Source of the DNA: Vibrio gigantis
Lineage (GTDB): Bacteria; Pseudomonadota; Gammaproteobacteria; Enterobacterales; Vibrionaceae
Length of the DNA stretch: 64,000 nt
Assembly (NCBI RefSeq): GCF_024347515.1
Contig: NZ_AP025492.1
Location: 2,046,001-2,110,000, forward strand
Reading direction: 5' to 3'
Notes under the pieces: generated by a model
What the model was told of the DNA's origin: nothing
The model's database searches: none
What the model saw: the letters and a program-made list of their open reading frames with translations, nothing else
Shown here: in pieces, positions 16,752 through 24,375 of the stretch
Layout of the letters: the number at the start of each line of letters is the position of its first letter
Numbering within the stretch: position 1 is the stretch's first letter
Position numbers and translations under genes: made by a program

Positions 16752-18625
16752 TAACGCGCTCCAAAACGAATTTTAGCCGCCTCTTGAAGATCAGCAATGA
16801 TCCTAAAAGCATCTTTCAGGTGTTTACGCTCAAAACTACCAAAGCTATCTGGGTTGATGTTGTTATCGGGTACATCTCCATTCTTCAACGCTTCAAGTTG
16901 ATGACCAAATCGAAAAGAGAGAATGAACTGGTAGGCACCGAGAATATTCTTGAACGCGTCATCGCTAAGTATGCCATTTTCGTTGGCAGCAGCGAAACGT
17001 TCATCTGTCGCCGATAAATCGCACTCCACTGCAAGACCATAAATACGCGCTAAGTCGATAATCAAGTTGATCGCGTACTTCTTCACGTTCAACGTTTTCT
17101 TATTCTCGCCTGATTTTTCTAGCACCAAACTATTGAAGATACCAAGTGGCGGATTGGTGTTCACCGCATCTTTCACTAGCGTACTTAAGAACTCACGGTT
17201 ACCGCGAATATTGCTATGTAATTCATCACGAAGAATTCCCTCGAATTCACTGTTGCCGTAGATAGTACGAATTTCTAAAAACACACTAATGTTGAGCAAG
17301 CGTTCGTACTCAGGATTAGCTACCCACTTCTTATAATAGTGTTTCCATACGCTCAGCGGCTGGCACCATTTGGGCGTTGCAGCCATGAATTTACCTGGGC
17401 ATAGCGGGTAATCACAGCTTGCTAACCCGTTAGTCACCATCATAGCTAAGTGCCTAAAATAAATACGGTCACTGTCTGTTGCATCGTCAGCCAGTACAAT
17501 TGCGCTGTCTTGGTCCGATAACATGTGAACTTCATTACGCGCGTGCGAACCTGCAACAATCCATGAGAAATCACAAGGCGGCGGGCCTAACTTATCAATC
17601 GCGATCTGAATCAGTCGGCGTGTGTAGGCATCCATAATCATGGTCATTACCTTACCAACGGTTTCCGGTGCTACCTTACCTTCCACCAGCGCTTCAAAAA
17701 TAGCTTGTCGCTCTGAGGTGAACGAAGACATGGTTTTCACACTGCCTGCGTATTTGATTTTCTCGATCAAGAAGATCGCTTGAACACGGTGATTTTGAAC
17801 TAAGTGTGAAGTGGTAAGTAGACCAACAACCTTATTCTCCTTCACTACAGGAAGGTTACGGATATTGAACTGCATCATGATAGACGCAGCATGCAGCACT
17901 AGATCGTCAGGCTTTACCGTAAGTGGAGAATGCGTCATCACCTCTGAAATCAGGCTATCAGTACTGACACCGTGGGCGATCACTCGCTTGGTCATGTCTC
18001 TGTCTGTGATCAAACCAACGATGGTTTCACCTTCGTAGATCACGGCACAAGGTGAGCGTTGATGCAGCATTTCAACCGCGACCGATTGAATCGTTTGCTC
18101 AAACTTAACGATGGCCACCTGCCCACTTGCCACTTCTTCAACCTTACGAATGAACAAGCCTTTCTCTTTATTTGACCACACCACATCAAGAGCCGACTTC
18201 AAACGAACCTGAGCCTGTGATGCAAAGTGTTCTGCGCAGCTTGGAAATGCCTTGAACAACGCTTGAAGTGCCGGGTGTGGAATCACATAAAGTAAGGTGT
18301 TTTCAATTGCGATCGCTCTGTAGCCTTTCTCGTCGTTTACTTCAGAATCTAAGAACGTAAAGCCGAACAAATCTTCACTGCCCAAACGCGCACGAAGTAC
18401 ACCGTCTGACTTTCTTTGTTCCATAGAGCCGGTTCGAATGATATAGAGCGACTTTTCCTTCCCCGTCTCACACAAATCAACCACATCTCCCTTACCAAGA
18501 TAGGTAATTTGAACATTAGCGGCAAGTTCGCGCAGCGCTTGTTTAGGGATCTTATCGAAAGGGTCTATCTGACCGATAAATTGAAGAATATTTGGCAAAA
18601 GGGATTGGGGCATAACCATACTCAC
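16751..18625 (-). CDS. cNMP-binding/CBS/DUF294 nucleotidyltransferase-like protein
   Basis: A 624-residue cytoplasmic signalling protein. An N-terminal cyclic-nucleotide-binding barrel spans about residues 15-135, two CBS motifs about 170-295 (VGLITDRDMTKRVI and VVGLLTTSHLV), and a nucleotidyltransferase-type DUF294 domain follows with GSHARNEVHMLSDQD at about 360-375, and then a helical C-terminal DUF294 partner domain. The family resembles GlnD-type uridylyltransferases, but its substrate is unknown. Three starts are possible (GTG 18625, ATG 18619, ATG 18613) and none has a strong ribosome site. It is co-transcribed with the exonuclease. Confidence 0.88.
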   Translation of the reverse strand: MSMVMPQSLLPNILQFIGQIDPFDKIPKQALRELAANVQITYLGKGDVVDLCETGKEKSLYIIRTGSMEQRKSDGVLRARLGSEDLFGFTFLDSEVNDEKGYRAIAIENTLLYVIPHPALQALFKAFPSCAEHFASQAQVRLKSALDVVWSNKEKGLFIRKVEEVASGQVAIVKFEQTIQSVAVEMLHQRSPCAVIYEGETIVGLITDRDMTKRVIAHGVSTDSLISEVMTHSPLTVKPDDLVLHAASIMMQFNIRNLPVVKENKVVGLLTTSHLVQNHRVQAIFLIEKIKYAGSVKTMSSFTSERQAIFEALVEGKVAPETVGKVMTMIMDAYTRRLIQIAIDKLGPPPCDFSWIVAGSHARNEVHMLSDQDSAIVLADDATDSDRIYFRHLAMMVTNGLASCDYPLCPGKFMAATPKWCQPLSVWKHYYKKWVANPEYERLLNISVFLEIRTIYGNSEFEGILRDELHSNIRGNREFLSTLVKDAVNTNPPLGIFNSLVLEKSGENKKTLNVKKYAINLIIDLARIYGLAVECDLSATDERFAAANENGILSDDAFKNILGAYQFILSFRFGHQLEALKNGDVPDNNINPDSFGSFERKHLKDAFRIIADLQEAAKIRFGAR

Positions 18626-18769
18626 ACTTATTTAATTAGTATTATTATATAACCAACAGAACGAGTTGCGAATAGATTTTCAGTTTCGGAGTAATAATTG
18701 CTTAACTATTAGAGATCAATACGTCGTTAAAGCGATTAGAGCAGTAAAAATATAAGATTGAGATACAAA

Positions 18770-18792
18770 AAAGCACGCTAAATGCGTGCTTT
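18770..18792 (-). terminator. Terminator of the first GntR gene
   Basis: 9-bp perfect stem AAAGCACGC/GCGTGCTTT with a 5-base loop; on the minus strand it is followed by TTTT. Confidence 0.88.
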
Positions 18793-18826
18793 AAAGTTGA
18801 GAAGAGCACTCTATGTGCCCTCTTGA

Positions 18827-19546
18827 TTAGCTTGCTGCAGGCAATCGGTGATTTGACTCTTGCAGATGGCTTGCCGAAGCTTGGCGTGCTTTATCGCTAT
18901 TGCCAGCCATAATTGCTTCGTATATTGCGCGGTGCTCGTTAATGCATGTGCTGCCTTCTTCAGAAGAGTGCACAATAAAGTTCACAAACATCGTCGTCAA
19001 TATGTTGCCAAACGGTAAGTAGAAGTCATTACCTGTCGCATTGAAAATCAAACTATGGAACTTAGTATCGATATCTAACCAACGTTCTTTATCAAGCGTT
19101 TCTTCACTAGAAATCTCAACCATTTTTTGGAAAATCTCTGATAATTCAATACGTTGCTCAGCAGTTGCAAAAGTCGCAGCTAACGCACAAGCTTCTGGCT
19201 CAATCGCACGACGTAAGCCTAGGAATTGATGACAAAACTGGTCTGTGTCAGTTAGGCCATCCATCCATTCAATAAGCTGAGGGTCTAGGAAATTCCAGAA
19301 TGCACGGTCAACAACACGTGTACCAATCTTAGGACGAGACTCTAGCAGACCTTTTGAAGTCAGAAGCTTAACCGCTTCTCGTAATGCTGTTCTACTAATG
19401 CCAAATTGTTCACACAGAGCCATCTCGCCAGGAATAATTGACCCTTGAGGTAAATCACCCGACAAAATACCACGAGCGATTTCACGTGCAACTTGCACAT
19501 GAAGGCTTCGCTTAGAGCCTGAAATAGAATTAAAAGTGCCTGCCAT
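18827..19546 (-). CDS. GntR/FadR-family regulator, paralogue 1
   Basis: A 239-residue repressor-type protein. The winged helix-turn-helix is at about 15-80 (IPGEMALCEQFGISRTALRE, then a GTRV wing), and an FCD effector domain follows with metal-ligand-type residues in DIDTKFHSLI and EHRAIYEAIM. It is a close paralogue of the divergent gene at 20005-20727: both share FLDPQL, QFLGLR.AI.PEACALAAT and the same length. By family and context it should sense an alginate intermediate (KDG or DEH are candidates) and bind the TTGTA-N-TACAA operator; this is inference. A degenerate operator lies 21 bases before the start, suggesting autoregulation. Confidence 0.88.
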   Translation of the reverse strand: MAGTFNSISGSKRSLHVQVAREIARGILSGDLPQGSIIPGEMALCEQFGISRTALREAVKLLTSKGLLESRPKIGTRVVDRAFWNFLDPQLIEWMDGLTDTDQFCHQFLGLRRAIEPEACALAATFATAEQRIELSEIFQKMVEISSEETLDKERWLDIDTKFHSLIFNATGNDFYLPFGNILTTMFVNFIVHSSEEGSTCINEHRAIYEAIMAGNSDKARQASASHLQESNHRLPAAS

Positions 19547-19567
19547 GTGTTTGATTACTTATTTGAT

Positions 19568-19578
19568 ATGTATTATTT
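19568..19578. promoter_or_regulatory. Degenerate operator before GntR paralogue 1
   Basis: ATGTATTATTT, a weak relative of TTGTATTACAA, 21 bases before the start at 19546. It is only suggestive in this AT-rich region. Confidence 0.3.
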
Positions 19579-19842
19579 AAATCGCACTATAGCACTGAAA
19601 GTATAATGCACCAAATCAAGTCATTAATTACGTGAACTCCCTTTATAGTCTACGGTTTTTCGCTCTCGGCCACATAACTCAAGCAGACCACCATTCGAAT
19701 AACATCTAATTAATACATACAAATAGTTCGTATTTACGCCCACTAATTCTATGCAATTTGTCACAAAGCAGCTCTTAACCAACCTATAAATCGCGACCAC
19801 ACAACATTTTGGCCTTAATTCACTTGTACATATAATATGTTA

Positions 19843-19853
19843 TTGTATTATTT
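19843..19853. promoter_or_regulatory. Operator-like site between the GntR genes
   Basis: TTGTATTATTT in the 458-base divergent region 19547-20004, 151 bases before the second GntR start. It is identical to the proximal site before the PF05426 lyase. Confidence 0.45.
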
Positions 19854-20004
19854 ATTGTGCAATATGTGAGGCGTGGGTGTAGTGACAAAGTGATCAGGCG
19901 AACCATAATGAACGAAATAACCGCCTTTACTAAGGCTGTCCAGCAAACACCTAAGCCGAGTATTTTCCTACTTCTATATTAAAACGTCAGCCTCAGGTGG
20001 TTAT

Positions 20005-20727
20005 ATGGCTATATTTTCATTGGTGGAAGATTCAAGCCGCCGAATTCATGTTCAAGTCGCACGACAAATCGCGCGAAAAATCCTATCTGGTGAGATAAAG
20101 GAAAACGAAAAGCTACCCAGTGAGATAGAGTTATGCGAAGTTTTCGGTGTCAGCCGAACCGCACTAAGGGAGTCGACTAAGCTACTGTCAGCTAAAGGGC
20201 TTATCGAGTCCAAACCCAAAGTTGGGACCCATATAAAACCTCGCTCTCATTGGCACTTTCTAGATCCTCAATTACTCTATTGGATTCAAGATCTAGAAGA
20301 CACTCAGCCCTTTCTTTCTCAATTCCTTGGTCTAAGAAAAGCCATTGATCCAGAAGCATGTGCACTGGCAGCAACCAATGCGACTATCGAGCAACGCAAA
20401 CAACTTTCTATTCTTTTTCAGAAGATGACCCTAGCAGCGAACAGCTTTAATTATGAAGAATGGACAACTAACGATCACTTGTTTCATCAAACCATTTTCT
20501 TATCAACAGGTAATCAGTTTTACATACCGTTCGCCAACATTTTATCGACGATCTTTAAACAGTTTATCGATCATTCTGCGGTAGGTGGACGCTTTTGTTT
20601 AGAAGAACATAAGGCGATTTACGACGCGATAATGTCTGGCAATGCAAAACAAGCACGTATTGCGTCAGCAATTCTACTTGATGATGAAAACCAGAAGCTT
20701 TCAAGGGCTTCACTAGCAAGTGCGTAA
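20005..20727 (+). CDS. GntR/FadR-family regulator, paralogue 2
   Basis: A 240-residue protein with the same architecture as paralogue 1: winged HTH (LPSEIELCEVFGVSRTALRE) followed by an FCD domain (WTTNDHLFHQTIF, EEHKAIYDAIMSGN). The ribosome site AGGTGG supports this start. The recognition helix differs from paralogue 1 only lightly (GVSRTALREST versus GISRTALREAV), so both may bind the same operator with different ligands. It is followed by a MATE exporter gene after an intercistronic hairpin. Confidence 0.88.
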   Translation: MAIFSLVEDSSRRIHVQVARQIARKILSGEIKENEKLPSEIELCEVFGVSRTALRESTKLLSAKGLIESKPKVGTHIKPRSHWHFLDPQLLYWIQDLEDTQPFLSQFLGLRKAIDPEACALAATNATIEQRKQLSILFQKMTLAANSFNYEEWTTNDHLFHQTIFLSTGNQFYIPFANILSTIFKQFIDHSAVGGRFCLEEHKAIYDAIMSGNAKQARIASAILLDDENQKLSRASLASA

Positions 20728-20788
20728 CATAGACACCACGCAATTCTGGCGTTCTTATTCAATCGCTGATAGCCACATCACTTAACCG

Positions 20789-20814
20789 GAGTGTACCTGT
20801 CGTCAGGCACACTC
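20789..20814 (+). terminator. Hairpin between GntR paralogue 2 and MATE gene
   Basis: GAGTGT-A-CCTG/CAGG-C-ACACTC stem with one internal mismatch and a TCGT loop, followed by GTTTAC; a weak terminator or attenuator. Confidence 0.5.
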
Positions 20815-20862
20815 GTTTACCTCTGCCCATTACACTCTAGCTAAATCAACAAGGTATAACTT

Positions 20863-22221
20863 GTGTCTTCCAAATCGTACGTTAGAAAGAACTTTTCGTT
20901 AGCTTGGCCCTTAGCCTTAAACGCCCTCTTGATGCAGTCGATGCTGATGATCGACACTCTACTGGTCTCACCGCTTGGTGAAATTCCTCTTGCAGCCATG
21001 GGGATTGCCACCACCATTATCGCGTTTGTATTGGGTATTCAAATGGCGTTGGCAAATGGTACACAGCTAGTTCTAAGCCGCGCGGTTGGTTCTGGAATCA
21101 CGTCTTCGTTATCTAAAGCATTTTGGGCAGGTCTGTTCATCAACCTGGCCGTAGCGTCGATGTTTTGGATTCTGCTCACCTTTTTTGAACAACCTTTGAT
21201 TCAAGCCTTAACCGACGACAAATCGCTTCACCTTGAAATCAGCCACTATTTAAATATCTCCAAATATCTCGTGATTTTTACGGCATTAACTCAGGTGGTC
21301 ATTGCCCTCTTTAACGGGTTAGGCAGAACCAAGGTTCCGTTTAAAGGCTACTTAATTGAACTACCGATTAACGCCGCACTCTCTTATATGCTGATACATG
21401 GCTTCTCGAATTTCGACGGTATTGGTGTACAAGGTGCTGCGCTGGGTAGCCTTATTGCTATAGTCATTCGCCTTCTCTACCTAGCGCTATGTGTGCATTA
21501 CGACTCATCTGTGTCACTCAAATTAGATGCAGAAAAGTCCGAGTTCTTCACTAACATCCGTCGCCACTTCATTGAGATATTTCCAGTCGCCGCCAATGTC
21601 ACCATGCTGTCTATTGGCGCGACGATCTATCAGTTACTGTACTCACAGCTCAACATCAATGCTTATGTAGCAATCACCTTGGTAATGCCGTGGCTACGCG
21701 CGGGTACCCAATTCATCACAGCCTGGGCCCACTCTTCAGCTATTACCATTAGCCAAGCGATAGGCTCTAAGAAAATGGATGATCTGACCAAAAATGTGGA
21801 CACCAGTATTGATGTTGCTGTCGGAATTTCTGTTGTTTGCGCACTGATGTTTGCAGGCTTAAGCTTCATCATTGGTGATATTTACCCCGACCTTGATACG
21901 TCTACGTATCACGCTCTCGCGGTAATCGCACCTCTTTATATATTCTTACCGATCGTACGTGGTTACAACACAGTTCATGGCCATGTGCTGAGAGCCTTAG
22001 GGCATACCACCGACGTATTCAAAATCAACTTCACAGGCCAATGGGTTATCTCAATTCCTTTGTGCGCTCTCATTATTTTTGGTTTTGATGGTTCGATTTT
22101 CTGGGCTTTTGCAATTCAACCTTTCGAAGAAATCATCAAAGCACTGCCTTTCAGGCACCTCGCACGTAGATCTTTGCGAGAGTTCAACGCCAGTAAAGCC
22201 GAGAAATTGATGTATGATTAA
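20863..22221 (+). CDS. MATE-family efflux transporter
   Basis: A 452-residue membrane protein with 12 predicted helices in two homologous halves, as in MATE/DinF exporters (MLMIDTLLVSPLGEIPLAAMG in helix 2; the second-half GSKKMDD loop). The GTG start at 20863 has AAGG eight bases upstream. MATE proteins exchange Na+ or H+ for organic cations or drugs; the substrate here is unknown. Its position inside the alginate locus, after a GntR gene, could mean export of an excess catabolite, but this is only inference. Confidence 0.88.
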   Translation: MSSKSYVRKNFSLAWPLALNALLMQSMLMIDTLLVSPLGEIPLAAMGIATTIIAFVLGIQMALANGTQLVLSRAVGSGITSSLSKAFWAGLFINLAVASMFWILLTFFEQPLIQALTDDKSLHLEISHYLNISKYLVIFTALTQVVIALFNGLGRTKVPFKGYLIELPINAALSYMLIHGFSNFDGIGVQGAALGSLIAIVIRLLYLALCVHYDSSVSLKLDAEKSEFFTNIRRHFIEIFPVAANVTMLSIGATIYQLLYSQLNINAYVAITLVMPWLRAGTQFITAWAHSSAITISQAIGSKKMDDLTKNVDTSIDVAVGISVVCALMFAGLSFIIGDIYPDLDTSTYHALAVIAPLYIFLPIVRGYNTVHGHVLRALGHTTDVFKINFTGQWVISIPLCALIIFGFDGSIFWAFAIQPFEEIIKALPFRHLARRSLREFNASKAEKLMYD

Positions 22222-22752
22222 ACACTCAAGCGAGTAGACGTAACAAGCCACATTTGTGTTTTACAAGATGAATGTGGCTATTGGCGTTAACTGCCCTCCC
22301 TTCTCTTTGTTCTATCACCACTCCATGACATCACATTCGATGAGCCAACTAGAAACCATTCTCGGCTAACCACTCTGTTAGGTAATGGCTAGTTCAATAA
22401 ACTGTGGTTCACACTCAATCAAAAGCCTCACCTCGCTACAAACAACTACCCCACGCAGCTGTGATTGAATTTAGCTTATCTCTTAGCTTCATTCATTTGT
22501 CTTCCCCGTGATACCAACAACACTTTCTTAGTAGGGATCGCATCACTACAGCTAAAGCGTCTGGCACTATTCATACTGCTAAACAATTCGAAAACCGTTA
22601 CACGCGAAATCAATCACATACAAAAGCAACCACATACGAAAAAGCCCACTCAAATGAGCGGGCTTGTTGTAATAATCTTGAGGCTAGCGTTGATAGATTA
22701 CCAATCAGGTCGAGAGTTCTTAAACCTAACTTGCGCCATCAACGTCTCGAGC
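22222..22752. other. Intergenic region between convergent MATE and dehR genes
   Basis: About 530 bases without a credible gene. A 9-bp hairpin (AGCCACATT 22246-22254 with AATGTGGCT 22271-22279) may end the MATE transcript, and a terminator for the opposite strand lies at 22642-22665. An inverted repeat (AGGCT..CGTTGAT at 22681-22694 with ATCAACG..AGCCT at 22738-22754) overlaps the dehR stop codon. Confidence 0.45.
22642..22665 (-). terminator. Terminator downstream of dehR
   Basis: Minus strand AAGCCCGCTCA-TT-TGAGTGGGCTTTTTCG: a strong stem with one mismatch and a T-run, 88 bases after the dehR stop. Confidence 0.75.
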
Positions 22753-23634
22753 CTACTTCTCTAATTTAGCGAAGTAATCGAAGATAACTGGTACGTCGTT
22801 TTGACCAAGACCAGCATCAACAGCAGCTTGTAGGCTCTTAGAAGTACCTTCAGCAATTAGAGATTCAGTACCTAGGTCTGAAACCATCTCTAGGAAGTAA
22901 CCAAGGTCTTTGTTCGCATTTGCAACAGAAAAACCTAGCTTCTCTTCACCGTCTACAGCGTAGAACTTACAGAACTGCATGAACGGAGAGTTTGATGGGC
23001 CTGCAGACATGATGTCAAACAGTTGCTGACCATCAACACCAGCGCGTTGAGCGACAGCAAAAGCTTGAGACATAGTCGCAACCGTTGTCATGCCCATAAA
23101 GTTGTTCACAAGCTTAGTCACGTGACCTGAACCTAAAGCACCTAGGTGGAATACGTTTTCGCCTTGCTCATCAAGAACTGGTTTAACTTTGTTGAAAGTA
23201 TCCATGTCACCCGCAGCCATGATGTTCAAAAGACCATCTTTAGCATGTGCAGGAGTACGACCTAGAGGAGCATCGATCATACCAGCACCTTTAGCCGCTA
23301 GATCTTCACCAATCTTACGAGTAGATGCTGGAATTGACGTACCGAAGTCAACAACAACTGCACCTTCTTTGATACCCGCTAGAACACCATCTTCACCGTA
23401 AACAATTTTCTCGACAACAGCTGAAGTTGTTAGACAGAACTGAACGATGTCACTTGCTGCTGCAAGCTCTTTTGCTGAAGTGAACGCTGTAGCATTACCA
23501 CGATCTGTAACGCGAGCCATAGCTTCTTCACTTAGATCCATTACGTTTACGTGGTAACCACGAGTTTGTAAGTTCTCAACCATGTTTCCGCCCATAAGAC
23601 CTAGACCAATGAAACCAATTACAGGTTTAGTCAT
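22753..23634 (-). CDS. dehR: NAD(P)-dependent DEH reductase, beta-hydroxyacid dehydrogenase family
   Basis: A 293-residue enzyme of the 3-hydroxyisobutyrate/beta-hydroxyacid dehydrogenase family: Rossmann motif GFIGLGLMGG (7-16), substrate loop DAPLGRTP (121-128) and catalytic Lys174 in GSGHVTKLVNNFM. By its place among alginate genes, and because V. splendidus DehR is of this kind as I recall, it should reduce DEH (4-deoxy-L-erythro-5-hexoseulose uronate) to KDG in the cytoplasm. The loop DAPLGRTP departs from the DAPVSGG form of classical 3-hydroxyisobutyrate dehydrogenases. I start at ATG 23634, seven bases after GGAG; the TTG at 23646 would cover that ribosome site. An AT-rich half-operator TTGTATGATTA lies just upstream (23655-23665). 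Confidence 0.82.
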   Translation of the reverse strand: MTKPVIGFIGLGLMGGNMVENLQTRGYHVNVMDLSEEAMARVTDRGNATAFTSAKELAAASDIVQFCLTTSAVVEKIVYGEDGVLAGIKEGAVVVDFGTSIPASTRKIGEDLAAKGAGMIDAPLGRTPAHAKDGLLNIMAAGDMDTFNKVKPVLDEQGENVFHLGALGSGHVTKLVNNFMGMTTVATMSQAFAVAQRAGVDGQQLFDIMSAGPSNSPFMQFCKFYAVDGEEKLGFSVANANKDLGYFLEMVSDLGTESLIAEGTSKSLQAAVDAGLGQNDVPVIFDYFAKLEK

Positions 23635-24045
23635 GCTTAACTCCAAATATGTTATTGTATGATTATATGTTCATTATAGTAACTAGCCACAGCTCTTAAG
23701 GCAACCGTTTTAAGGTTTCTATTAGTGATCCAGCGCATGAATTTCAAATACGAATACCACCATAAATCGGGGAATCGACTTGATATAATCCACAGCAATA
23801 GGTCTTGTCAGCTAGGAGCAATAAAATCGATAGCTACTCGGCGAAATCCCTTCCTAGCCCAGCCTAAAAGGAGAACCTAAATAAGTGTGGAAACAATCGA
23901 TAACAAGCTGTCTCTGACTAATCTGATATGTTGAAACCCGTTAAGACGGGGCTAACTTCAACAACGAAACACAACCTCTCACTCTGGTATTTCACTACTT
24001 CATCAAGATTCTAGTGGTTGTGCTCGAGACTAGGAATGTCGCTTA

Positions 24046-24056
24046 TTGTATTACTT
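24046..24056. promoter_or_regulatory. Operator-like site upstream of dehR
   Basis: TTGTATTACTT, the same 11-mer (in reverse) as the one before the PL17 operon. It lies about 410 bases before the dehR ATG, so the dehR mRNA may have a long leader. Confidence 0.5.
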
Positions 24057-24203
24057 ATTAGCTTTAACTACGTCATTAATATGTCATGGATGTAATGAGT
24101 ATAGGCCCTGATAAACCATAATTACTGTGCGGCACGCTCTGAGCCAGGATTCCAAGCTAGCCTTATCTAACACGCATCCTCACAACCAAACTCACGCATA
24201 AAA

Positions 24204-24236
24204 AAACCGAGCAACTCACAGTGAGTTACTCGGTTT
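24204..24236 (-). terminator. Terminator of the PL17 operon
   Basis: Two-tier stem: AAACCGAG/CTCGGTTT outside and AACTCAC/GTGAGTT inside. On the minus strand it runs into TTTTTTT-like sequence before ATGCG. Confidence 0.88.
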
Positions 24237-24251
24237 GACTTATTCCCGATG

Positions 24252-24364
24252 TTTCAGTCGTTGTTGGTTTCAACGAACGATTTTTCAATCACGACTGAAT
24301 TGCAATGTGGTGCTTCATTCCCGCAAAGCACCACATCAATACATGCCATCGTTAAACGGCATGT
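24252..24364 (-). repeat. Three stacked hairpins in the PL17 3' untranslated region
   Basis: Between the PL17 stop and the terminator lie three separate inverted repeats: TCAGTCGT.../ACGACTGA (about 24254-24299), ATGTGGTGCTT/AAGCACCACAT (24305-24336) and ACATGCC/GGCATGT (24341-24364). None has a T-run, so they look like RNA structure rather than terminators. Confidence 0.6.
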
Positions 24365-24375
24365 ATATTAATCAT

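Larger units (their letters stand above)
23635..24375. other. Intergenic region upstream of dehR and downstream of the PL17 genes
   Basis: About 740 bases without a credible gene. From left to right it holds a possible half-operator (23655-23665), a better operator-like site (24046-24056), the terminator of the PL17 operon (24204-24236) and three further hairpins up to the PL17 stop codon. Confidence 0.5.

Noticed and set aside
22465..22764. A 99-codon plus-strand ORF between the MATE and dehR genes
   Set aside because: It runs through a terminator hairpin, has no ribosome site and overlaps the dehR end.
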